Shown piece after piece: positions 29,615 to 36,726 of a DNA stretch of 36,726 nt; the first letter of the stretch is position 1; the number at the start of each line of letters is the position of its first letter. A program made the translations under genes and the position numbers. The notes under the pieces are model-generated. The model was not told the origin of the DNA and did no database searches. It saw only the letters and a program-made list of their open reading frames with translations. Source of the stretch: Altererythrobacter sp. (GTDB taxonomy: Bacteria; Pseudomonadota; Alphaproteobacteria; Sphingomonadales; Sphingomonadaceae); assembly GCA_023260985.1 (NCBI GenBank), contig JALRKY010000001.1, forward strand, positions 1-36,726. Direction: 5' to 3'.

Positions 29615-30997
29615 ATGACTTCGATTACCTTGCTCTTGATCGCCCTCGGGCTTGGCCTTGCAGCCTGGCTCGTTGCGCGCGCGAAGGCCTGGAGCTTCCA
29701 GAAGGATGGCGAACACTGCCGTCTTGCCGCACGGCCCAACTACCATGCGTGGTATGTCGCTCTCTGGGTCATTGTGCCGTTGCTGGCATTTACCATCATG
29801 TGGGCGATGATCGAGCCGCAACTGGTCACGAATGCGGTGCTTGCTTCCCCGGCCGCCCAAAACCTGCCTCAATTCGGTTTCGAGCGCGATTCGATCCTGG
29901 CGGAGGCCCGCTCGGTCGCCGCAGGCGGCGGAGCGGTGTTTAATCCCGATTCGGAAGCGCTGGTTGCTCCGTTTGCAGAGGCGATCCAGCGTTTCCGTCT
30001 GATAAGCATCGCGATTGCAATAGCGATCGCCTTGCTCACCGGCATCTTCGCTTTCCTCAAGGTCAAACCGGACTTTGCAGCCCGCACGCGCGTTGAACGC
30101 GCTGTCATGGCCATCCTGCTGCTGGCTTCGTTGGTCGCGATCCTCACGACTTTCGGCATCTTCGCCAGTCTGGTGTTCGAAACCGTCCGCTTCTTCGGAA
30201 TGGTTTCGCCGATTGATTTCCTGTTCGGCACGCACTGGGGCCCGGACCCGATGAGCAACCCCGACAATCCGGACCCCAGCCGATATGGCGCGATTCCGCT
30301 TTTCTGGGGCACGATCTACATCGGTGCGATCATCGCCATGATCGTGGCAATTCCACTGGGCCTGATGAGCGCGATCTACCTGACGCAATATGCCAACCCG
30401 CGCCTCCGCGCCTGGCTGAAGCCTGCGCTGGAGATCCTCGCCGGCGTTCCGACCGTCGTTTACGGTTATTTCGCCGCGCTTACAGTTGCACCGGCAATCC
30501 GCGACGCGGCCGTAGCCATGGGCATCGCCAATGCTTCGAGCGAAAGCGCCCTCGCTGCCGGTGTCGTTATGGGTGTGATGATCATCCCGTTCGTTTCCTC
30601 CATGGCAGACGACTCCATCGCTGCGGTGCCCAGCGCGATGCGCGATGGCAGCCTGGCGCTTGGCGCAACAACGTCGGAAACGATCCGCCGTGTGCTGGTG
30701 CCTGCAGCCCTGCCCGGTATCGTCGGCGGCGTCATGCTGGCGATAAGCCGCGCCATCGGCGAAACCATGATTGTGGTGATGGCGGCCGGCGCCGCTGCCA
30801 ATCTTTCAGCGAACCCACTCGAGGCAATGACGACTGTCACCTTCCAGATCGTTGCCATGCTGACCGGCGAAGGCAGCTTCGACCATCCTGCCACGCTCAG
30901 CGCCTTCGCGCTCGGCCTGGTCCTGTTCATCGTGACGCTTGGGCTCAACTTCGTTGCCCTGCGCGTCGTCAAGCGGTTCCGCGAAGCATATGAGTGA
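29615..30997 (+). CDS. pstC: Phosphate ABC transporter permease PstC
   Basis: PstC forms half of the membrane channel of the high-affinity phosphate importer. At 460 residues it is much longer than the E. coli protein; the extra N-terminal part has two helices and a spacer (to about residue 150), as in many alphaproteobacteria. The core permease domain has LFWGTIYIGAIIAMIVAIPLGLMSAIYLTQYA, EILAGVPTVVYGYFAALTVAP and ALGATTSETIRRVLVPAALPGIVGGVMLAISRAIGETM, the ATPase-coupling loop. Its end overlaps pstA by eight bases. No pstS (binding protein) gene precedes it. Confidence 0.94.
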   Translation: MTSITLLLIALGLGLAAWLVARAKAWSFQKDGEHCRLAARPNYHAWYVALWVIVPLLAFTIMWAMIEPQLVTNAVLASPAAQNLPQFGFERDSILAEARSVAAGGGAVFNPDSEALVAPFAEAIQRFRLISIAIAIAIALLTGIFAFLKVKPDFAARTRVERAVMAILLLASLVAILTTFGIFASLVFETVRFFGMVSPIDFLFGTHWGPDPMSNPDNPDPSRYGAIPLFWGTIYIGAIIAMIVAIPLGLMSAIYLTQYANPRLRAWLKPALEILAGVPTVVYGYFAALTVAPAIRDAAVAMGIANASSESALAAGVVMGVMIIPFVSSMADDSIAAVPSAMRDGSLALGATTSETIRRVLVPAALPGIVGGVMLAISRAIGETMIVVMAAGAAANLSANPLEAMTTVTFQIVAMLTGEGSFDHPATLSAFALGLVLFIVTLGLNFVALRVVKRFREAYE

Positions 30998-32255
30998 CGC
31001 TGCAACATCCACGCATATAGCGCCGACGAGAACGGATGCCTTTCGCAAGCGCCTCGCCAAGCGCTATGCTGCCGAGCGCCGCTTCAAGCTGGCTGGGCTC
31101 AGCGCCGTGCTTGTGTCGGTTGCTGTGCTGATCTTCCTGCTTGGCAATATGACCTTCAATGGCTTTGCCGGCTTCCAGCGCGCCGAGCTTGATGTCACCA
31201 TCGACTTTCCTTCTTCGGGGATTTCCGGTGACGCCAACAGCCTGAGCGGACCTGGTGGGCTCCAGACGCTGCAGATCCAGGGCCTGCCCGCTGTCGTTGC
31301 GTTCTACGCGGAGCAATCGCTCGGCAGCGAAGCTGCTGAGGGCCTCAGCACCGAGGCATGGCGTGACGTGGCTGCCGATGTGATCAAGGACCCCGCCCTG
31401 TTGCAGGGCACCCATCAGTTCAGCCTTCCTGCGACTGACAACCTTGCTGCAGCACTGAAAGGCGAAGGCACGCCTGAAGAAAGGGCACTCGCAGAGCGGC
31501 TCGAGGCGGAAGGCAAGCTGTCGAACAATTTCGACCCCGGCTTCCTGTCACGCGCCGACGCCACCAGCCCGCAGAAGGTGGGCATCTGGGGCGCCTTGAA
31601 GGGCTCGATCCTGACCATGATCGTGACCTTGCTGCTCGCCTTTCCCATTGGCGTGCTGGCCGCGCTCTACCTCGAGGAATACGCTCCGAAGAACCGCTGG
31701 ACCGACGTGATCGAGGTTTCGATCAACAATCTGGCGGCAGTTCCTTCGATCATCTTTGGCCTGCTTGGTCTGGCGGTATTCCTCTGGATATTCCCCAACT
31801 TCCGCTCGGCCCCGCTGATCGGCGGCATGACGCTGGCACTGATGACTATGCCGGTGATCGTGATTTCAGGGCGCAACGCGATCAAGGCCGTGCCGCCTTC
31901 GATCCGCGACGGTGCGCTGGCGATCGGCGCTTCGCCAGTGCAGGTGGTGTTCCACCATGTCCTGCCGCTCGCGCTGCCGGGCATCCTTACAGGCACCATC
32001 ATCGGGATGGCGCGTGCATTGGGTGAAACTGCGCCGCTGCTGATGATCGGCATGCGCGCATTCGTGGCGACCCCGCCCGACGGCTTCACTTCGCCCGCAA
32101 CGGTGCTGCCGGTGCAGATTTTCCTGTGGTCCGACGAGATCGACCGCGGCTTTGTCGAGCGCACCAGCGCTGCGATCATCATCCTGTTGCTGTTCCTCCT
32201 GGTGATGAACGGCCTCGCGATCTACCTCCGCAACAAATTCGAGAAAAAGTGGTGA
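30990..32255 (+). CDS. pstA: Phosphate ABC transporter permease PstA
   Basis: PstA is the second channel subunit. The product is 421 residues from the ATG at 30990, which overlaps the end of pstC. One N-terminal helix is followed by a long periplasmic segment of about 150 residues (DUF3333-like), then the permease core. Core motifs are [53 protein letters not shown] and [42 protein letters not shown] long N-terminal region is usual in alphaproteobacteria. The stop overlaps the pstB start in GTGA. Confidence 0.94.
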   Translation: MSDAATSTHIAPTRTDAFRKRLAKRYAAERRFKLAGLSAVLVSVAVLIFLLGNMTFNGFAGFQRAELDVTIDFPSSGISGDANSLSGPGGLQTLQIQGLPAVVAFYAEQSLGSEAAEGLSTEAWRDVAADVIKDPALLQGTHQFSLPATDNLAAALKGEGTPEERALAERLEAEGKLSNNFDPGFLSRADATSPQKVGIWGALKGSILTMIVTLLLAFPIGVLAALYLEEYAPKNRWTDVIEVSINNLAAVPSIIFGLLGLAVFLWIFPNFRSAPLIGGMTLALMTMPVIVISGRNAIKAVPPSIRDGALAIGASPVQVVFHHVLPLALPGILTGTIIGMARALGETAPLLMIGMRAFVATPPDGFTSPATVLPVQIFLWSDEIDRGFVERTSAAIIILLLFLLVMNGLAIYLRNKFEKKW

Positions 32256-33040
32256 CTGTAATCCATCCAAACCTGGAGGTCATCGACCCCAAGATGCGCG
32301 CCGTGGACGTTTCGGTCTACTATGGCGACAAGCAGGCGATCGACAATGTCTCGATCGACATCCCCGCCCGTTATGTGACGGCTTTCATTGGCCCATCGGG
32401 TTGCGGCAAGTCGACTTTCCTTCGCGCGCTCAACCGGATGAATGACACCATCCCCTCCGCGCGCGTGGATGGTACGATCGAACTTGATGGCGAAGACATC
32501 TATCGCTCCGGTATGGACGTGGTGCAGCTGCGTGCTCGGGTGGGCATGGTGTTCCAAAAGCCCAATCCCTTCCCGAAGTCGATCTATGAAAACATCGCCT
32601 ATGGGCCGCGCATCCACGGCTTGGCGGAAACGAAGGAAGAGCTTGACGAAGTGGTCGAACGCTCCCTCACACGCGCCGGCCTGTGGGACGAAGTGAAGGA
32701 TCGCTTGAACGATTCGGGCACGGCACTCTCCGGCGGCCAGCAGCAGCGCCTCTGCATCGCACGCGCGATCGCGGTCGATCCCGAAGTGATCCTAATGGAC
32801 GAGCCCTGCTCAGCGCTTGATCCGATCGCCACCGCCAAGATCGAGGAACTGATCGCCGAACTGACCGACCGCTACGCAATCGTGATAGTCACCCACTCGA
32901 TGCAGCAGGCGGCGCGCGTTTCGCAGCGCACTGCGTTCTTCCACCTTGGCAAGATGGTCGAATACGGTCACACTTCCGACATATTCACCAATCCGATCGA
33001 AGTGCGGACCAAGGATTACATCACAGGACGGTACGGGTAA
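32252..33040 (+). CDS. pstB: Phosphate ABC transporter ATP-binding protein PstB
   Basis: PstB drives phosphate import. I take the GTG at 32252, which overlaps the pstA stop and gives 262 residues, the normal length. Walker A is GPSGCGKST (47-55), the signature is [16 protein letters not shown], and Walker B is [13 protein letters not shown]. The Q-loop [20 protein letters not shown] is the PstB-specific form. Its TAA shares one base with the phoU ATG. Confidence 0.97.
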   Translation: MTVIHPNLEVIDPKMRAVDVSVYYGDKQAIDNVSIDIPARYVTAFIGPSGCGKSTFLRALNRMNDTIPSARVDGTIELDGEDIYRSGMDVVQLRARVGMVFQKPNPFPKSIYENIAYGPRIHGLAETKEELDEVVERSLTRAGLWDEVKDRLNDSGTALSGGQQQRLCIARAIAVDPEVILMDEPCSALDPIATAKIEELIAELTDRYAIVIVTHSMQQAARVSQRTAFFHLGKMVEYGHTSDIFTNPIEVRTKDYITGRYG

Positions 33041-33708
33041 TGGCCGAGCATACAGTCAAGGCATTCGACGAGGACATCACCCGCCTGCGCGGACTGATCG
33101 CAGAGATGGGCGGCTTGGCCGAGGTTTCTATCAACGAGGCGCTTGATGCGCTGGTTCGCGGCGACGAAGTCCTGGCCGACCAGATTGTAGCGCGCGACAA
33201 GAAGATCGACGCGCTGGAAATGGAAGTCGACAAGCTCGCGGTGCGCGTGATCGCCTTGCGTGCGCCCATGGCGGACGACCTGCGCGAAGTGATCGCGGCG
33301 TTGAAGATCGCCGGCGTGGTTGAGCGCATTGGCGACTATTCCAAGAATATCGCCCGCCGTGTGGGTGAAATCCAGGATCGCAAGCGGTTCGAACCGCTGA
33401 CCCTGCTGCCCGCGATGGGCGAACTGGCAGGCGAGATGGTGCATGACGTGCTTACCGCCTATGCCGCACGCGACCCTGAGCTGGCGCGCGAAGTGATCGC
33501 CGCGGACGCTAAGGTCGACGCGTTTTATGACAGTATTTTTCGCAACCTTGTTAGTTATATGGTTGAAAATCCTGCCACCATTTCGAGTGCTGCACAGCTG
33601 CTGTTCGTCGCGCGCAACATCGAGCGGATCGGCGACCATGCGACCAATGTGGCGGAGATGGTGCATTTTGCGGCAACCGGGACTTATCCACCCGATCATG
33701 ACGACTGA
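33040..33708 (+). CDS. phoU: Phosphate signalling protein PhoU
   Basis: PhoU links the state of the Pst transporter to PhoR and keeps the Pho regulon off when phosphate is plentiful. The 222-residue all-helical protein has two PhoU repeats, each with the metal-binding type motif (RVIALRAPMADDLREVIAALKIAGVVERIGDYSKNIARR, and LLFVARNIERIGDHATNVAEM near the end). It starts within the pstB stop codon, so it is translationally coupled. Confidence 0.96.
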   Translation: MAEHTVKAFDEDITRLRGLIAEMGGLAEVSINEALDALVRGDEVLADQIVARDKKIDALEMEVDKLAVRVIALRAPMADDLREVIAALKIAGVVERIGDYSKNIARRVGEIQDRKRFEPLTLLPAMGELAGEMVHDVLTAYAARDPELAREVIAADAKVDAFYDSIFRNLVSYMVENPATISSAAQLLFVARNIERIGDHATNVAEMVHFAATGTYPPDHDD

Positions 33709-33733
33709 CATCATTCTGTCTTAAAAGTGACAT
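33705..33733 (+). promoter_or_regulatory. Pho box upstream of phoB
   Basis: Three heptamers, CTGACAT (33705-33711), CTGTCTT (33716-33722) and GTGACAT (33727-33733), recur at exactly 11-base intervals with CATT and AAAA between them. All resemble the PhoB half-site CTGTCAT. The site begins in the phoU stop region and ends 44 bases before phoB, which suggests autoactivation. Confidence 0.75.
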
Positions 33734-33777
33734 AAGGGCAGGAGCCGGAACACGCATCTATGGGGTGAAGCGCTGCC

Positions 33778-34467
33778 ATGTCTGACGCAAAACTGCTCTT
33801 AATCGAAGACGATCCGGCTCTGTCCGAACTGCTCGAATACCGTTTCCGCAACGAAGGTTATGCAGTCCGCTGCACTCCAGATGGCGACGAGGCCTTGATC
33901 CTTGCCGCCGAGGACACGCCGGACCTAATCATCCTCGACTGGATGATAGAAGGCACCAGCGGGATCGAAGTCTGCCGCCGCCTGCGCCGCGACAAGCAGA
34001 TCGCCCATGTCCCGATCATCATGCTCACCGCGCGCGAAACCGAGGACGATCGGGTGCGCGGGCTCGAAACCGGTGCCGACGACTACCTCACCAAACCTTT
34101 CAGTCCGCGCGAACTGCTCGCCCGCATCGCGGCTGTGATGCGGCGCATCCGCCCTGCACTCGCCGGCGAAAGAGTGTCTGTGGGCGACCTCATGCTCGAC
34201 CCTGTGGCGCACAAGGTGCAGTGCCGCGGCAAGGACTTGAAGCTTGGCCCGACCGAATACAGGCTGCTTAAATTTTTCATGGAAAGCCCCGGTCGCGTGT
34301 TCAGCCGTGGACAGTTGCTTGATGGCGTGTGGGGCACCAGCAGCGATATCGAACTGCGCACGGTCGACGTGCATATCCGGCGCCTGCGCAAGGCGATCGA
34401 GCTTGGCGGCGCGAAGGATCCGATCCGTACGGTCCGCTCGGCAGGATACGCGCTCGAAGCGGTTTAA
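33778..34467 (+). CDS. phoB: Phosphate regulon response regulator PhoB
   Basis: PhoB binds Pho boxes when phosphorylated by PhoR and activates phosphate-uptake genes. The 229-residue product has a receiver domain (acidic pocket E10/D11/D12, phospho-acceptor D54 in IILDWMIEGTSG, K106 in LTKPFSPREL) and an OmpR-type winged-helix domain (GPTEYRLLKFFMESPGRVFSRGQLLDGVWG and TVDVHIRRLRKAIE). GGGGTGAAG precedes the ATG. It is separated from phoU by its own Pho box. Confidence 0.97.
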   Translation: MSDAKLLLIEDDPALSELLEYRFRNEGYAVRCTPDGDEALILAAEDTPDLIILDWMIEGTSGIEVCRRLRRDKQIAHVPIIMLTARETEDDRVRGLETGADDYLTKPFSPRELLARIAAVMRRIRPALAGERVSVGDLMLDPVAHKVQCRGKDLKLGPTEYRLLKFFMESPGRVFSRGQLLDGVWGTSSDIELRTVDVHIRRLRKAIELGGAKDPIRTVRSAGYALEAV

Positions 34468-35109
34468 ATCTGGCCACCGGGTGCGCTTCCCAGCAAGTCT
34501 GCCAGGATCAAGCCGCCAATCAGCAGGAATACTGCCCCGATTCCGCGATCCACCCAGCGCCGAGTGTTTGGGCTATCCAGCGTGCGAGCGAGCTGACGCC
34601 CGGCAAAGATGTAGAGCGCGCCCGCGATCAGGTTGATGACCAGCGCAACGATGGCCAACAAGGCAATCTGCCAGCCGATGGATTTACCCGGGTCGACGAA
34701 GGGTTGGATCAGGGTAACCATATAAATCAGCGATTTGGGATTGCCGATGGCAACAAAGATGCCGTCGCGAAATGCGTTGCGTGAGGCCTTCTCTGTTGCG
34801 GGTTCGTGCGCTTCCTCATGCTTGAATGAGTGACGGATAGCCATGATCCCGCCACATGAGATAGGACACACCTGCCAGCGCAAGGCCATAGAAGGCGAGC
34901 GGATATGCCTTGGCCAGCGTTCCCAGCCCCAGTGCCGCAAGCACCTACTACACACCGCAACCGATCTGCATTCCTAACAGCGCGGCCAAGCCAGAACGTG
35001 CACCTCGCCAGATCGCCTGGCTTATGACAAAGGCCATCGAGACACCCAGGACGATGCTGGTCACGCCGGTCACGAGTATGAATGCGACGAGTTTTTCGGG
35101 ATCGAGCAT
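34464..35109 (-). pseudogene. Decayed LysE-family amino-acid/metabolite exporter gene
   Basis: From the ATG at 35109 the frame reads as a LysE/RhtB exporter (MLDPEKLVAFILVTGVTSIV, then AFVISQAIWRGARSGLAALLGMQIG). Two adjacent TAG stops follow at codons 54-55 (34945-34950). The same frame then continues LAALGLGTLAKAYPLAFYG. Near 34842-34855 a one-base insertion or two-base deletion moves it into the frame that reads AIRHSFKHEE and GIFVAIGNPKSLIYMVTLIQPF to a TAA at 34464. The usual early PGP motif is also lost (LGVS). With a double stop and a frameshift, the gene is dead unless the sequence has errors. It ends against phoB, overlapping by four bases. Confidence 0.85.
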
Positions 35110-35133
35110 GGCGCACGCGCGCTAGCTTCGGGA

Positions 35134-36609
35134 TCAATGGAAGTCACGTGATTTGGGTAGGATCCTCAGATCGCGCGGGTGCCCGCGGCTGGGCGGCGCT
35201 CGCTCACTATGCAAATCCCGCGGTCGGATAACTGGCGGATTACGCCCCGTCAGCGGACTGCTGACATGGTCAGCACGCGCAACTGGGGCAGAAAGAAGGT
35301 CGTCAGCCAGGCCGTAAAGCGCATCGGTCGCATCGGTCAGGTGCTGCGCGATCACATGAATCACTTCGTCATCATATTCGACCCGGCCGCGTACCTCCAT
35401 CAGCCGCGCCCCCATGATCACACGGCGCTGTTTCTCCATCAGATCTGGCCAGATCACGAGGTTTGCCACCCCGGTCTCGTCTTCCAGCGTGATGAAGCAC
35501 ACGCCCTTGGCGCTGCCGGGCCGCTGGCGGATCAGCACCAGCCCGGCGACCTGCACCATGCTGCGAAAATTGCGTTCCCTCAGGTCGCAGGCGCGCACGA
35601 AGCCGCGCTCGGCCAGCGAAGCCCGCAGGAAAGCCATGGGATGCGCTTTCAGGCTCAACCGCATGGTCTGGTAGTCATTCACCACTTCCTCGCTGAGCGG
35701 CATTTGCGGCAGCAGCGTACGTGCGCGCTCCGCGCCTTCATCGCGCTCGGCGGCGGCCCGGAACAGCGGCAGGTCAGGTGCAGCGATCAGACTGCGCGCA
35801 TCCCACAGCGCCTGCCGCCGCGACAGCCCCATCGAGCTGAAGCAATCCGCACTGGCGAGCCGTTCAATATGCGCCGGCGAGAGCCCCGCCCGTTCGCGCA
35901 ACTCGGCCACGTCACCGAACACCCCGCCTTCAGCACGCGCCGCCACGATCCGCGCCGCGACATGCTCGGGCAGGCCATCGACCTGGCGCAAGCCGATCCG
36001 CATGGAGATGTGCCGGTCAAACCGCCCTTCCCGCGCCCCGTCCGCCGCGCTGACTTCCTCAAGCGTATTGTCCCACATGGAATGGTTCACGTCTGCAGGC
36101 AGGACCTCGACCCCATGCTCGCGCGCATCGCGCACGATCTGCGCCGGAGCGTAAAACCCCATCGGTTGCGAATTGAGCAGCGCGCAGGCGAAAGCCGCAG
36201 GGAAATGGCATTTAAGCCAGCTCGAAACATAGACAAGATGCGCGAAACTCGCCGCATGGCTCTCCGGAAAACCGTATTCGCCAAAGCCCTTGATCTGGTT
36301 GAAGCAGCGCGCGGCGAAATCGGGATCGTATCCGCGCGCGACCATGCGCCCCACCATCATGTCTTCCAGTTCGTACACCATGCCGCGGCTGCGGAAAGTC
36401 GCCATCGCTTTCCTTAACTGGTTGGCCTCGGCGGAAGAGAACCTGGCCGCGTCGAGCGCGATCTTCATCGCCTGTTCCTGGAAGATCGGCACCCCCAGCG
36501 TACGCGCGAGGATGCTGGAAAGCTCGTCAGGCGGGCCGTGCTCGGGGCTCGGGGCCGGGATCTGCACCGGTTCCGCCCCTCGCCGACGCTTCAGATAGGG
36601 ATGCACCAT
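35134..36609 (-). CDS. dnaE2: Error-prone DNA polymerase DnaE2 (ImuC), C-terminal part only
   Basis: From MVHPYLKRRRG to the family-typical end GHPRDLRILPKSRDFH, about 491 residues match the C-terminal half of DnaE2. They cover the fingers region (GVPIFQEQAMKIAL, GFGEYGFPESHAASFAHLVY), helix-hairpin-helix (AELRERAGLSPAHIERLASADCF) and OB fold (VQVAGLVLIRQRPGSAKGVCFITLEDETG). DnaE2 is the damage-induced translesion polymerase acting with ImuA and ImuB. The palm with its catalytic aspartates and the PHP domain are missing. Upstream of 36609 the frame stays open to the window edge, but the sequence is not DnaE2-like. Confidence 0.85.
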   Translation of the reverse strand: MVHPYLKRRRGAEPVQIPAPSPEHGPPDELSSILARTLGVPIFQEQAMKIALDAARFSSAEANQLRKAMATFRSRGMVYELEDMMVGRMVARGYDPDFAARCFNQIKGFGEYGFPESHAASFAHLVYVSSWLKCHFPAAFACALLNSQPMGFYAPAQIVRDAREHGVEVLPADVNHSMWDNTLEEVSAADGAREGRFDRHISMRIGLRQVDGLPEHVAARIVAARAEGGVFGDVAELRERAGLSPAHIERLASADCFSSMGLSRRQALWDARSLIAAPDLPLFRAAAERDEGAERARTLLPQMPLSEEVVNDYQTMRLSLKAHPMAFLRASLAERGFVRACDLRERNFRSMVQVAGLVLIRQRPGSAKGVCFITLEDETGVANLVIWPDLMEKQRRVIMGARLMEVRGRVEYDDEVIHVIAQHLTDATDALYGLADDLLSAPVARADHVSSPLTGRNPPVIRPRDLHSERAPPSRGHPRDLRILPKSRDFH

Positions 36610-36726
36610 CGACCAGTAAATACCCAAAACTCTGTCCAACCATCTCTTGGTCTTCTGAAAAAGAAGTGGATTTTGAAACCTTGAGAACCTTGATTTTGAC
36701 ATTGAAAAAGACGGCGCAGACCAAGG
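36610..36726. other. AT-rich non-DnaE2 sequence at the window edge
   Basis: These 117 bases are clearly AT-richer than the rest and replace the expected DnaE2 residues before MVHPYL. They contain an 8-bp repeat AACCTTGA at a 9-bp period (36677-36684 and 36686-36693) and a small CTTCT/AGAAG hairpin near 36655. No coding feature can be named. They may be the end of a mobile element, a rearrangement join or an assembly artefact. Confidence 0.4.

Noticed and set aside
35179-36417. Long plus-strand frame opposite dnaE2
   Set aside because: It mirrors the high-GC codon use of DnaE2 on the other strand and shows no protein family pattern.
36610-36726. Intein or group II intron splitting dnaE2
   Set aside because: There is no C-terminal His-Asn intein end before the junction and no domain V-like hairpin, so neither is supported.

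Overview
The window reads as the chromosome of an alphaproteobacterium in the Sphingomonadales, most likely Erythrobacteraceae (Erythrobacter, Altererythrobacter or a relative). This rests on high GC with strong G/C third positions, a Coq4-type ubiquinone protein, a PstC/PstA pair with the long alphaproteobacterial N-terminal extensions, and the overall gene set. The genus is inference; no search was run. Most of the window is housekeeping sequence. Both edges cut genes.

Layout. 1-301 is the tail of a Na+/H+ antiporter- or complex I-like membrane subunit with a strong terminator. 423-1061 is a lone quinone-reductase-like flavoprotein behind a palindromic operator. 1053-7472 (minus) is one dense gene string, xseB-ispA-coaD-ppi-queA-ABC ATPase-ABC permease-tgt, so the two queuosine enzymes are separated by an exporter. 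7533-11631 (plus) carries small membrane proteins around purL and a DUF3052 protein. coq4 (minus) and a nitroreductase (plus) diverge around an operator/promoter. serB and miaA diverge with start codons that overlap. 15178-19649 is ilvB-ilvN-ilvC plus an FMN hydroxy-acid oxidase. An epoxide hydrolase/thioesterase pair (minus) is followed by leuA (plus), which has a leucine-rich leader peptide. Next come an amidohydrolase, a nitronate-monooxygenase-like enzyme, a gene remnant, a flavodoxin-like protein, recJ and tRNA-Glu.

28264-34467 is the phosphate module phoR-pstC-pstA-pstB-phoU-phoB without pstS. Pho-box-like heptamer arrays lie before pstC and before phoB, with a weaker one before phoR. 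A previously hidden 37-codon ORF with a good ribosome site lies between the pstC Pho box and pstC. The right end holds a decayed LysE-family exporter gene and the C-terminal half of dnaE2 (imuC), whose homology stops abruptly at an AT-rich stretch at the window edge.

The most interesting signals are regulatory rather than new enzyme systems: the leuA leader peptide with alternative stems, the Pho-controlled small ORF, operators at the quinone-reductase and coq4 genes, a terminator/attenuator before ilvB, and three sites of gene decay. I saw no CRISPR array, prophage, complete insertion sequence or defence system.
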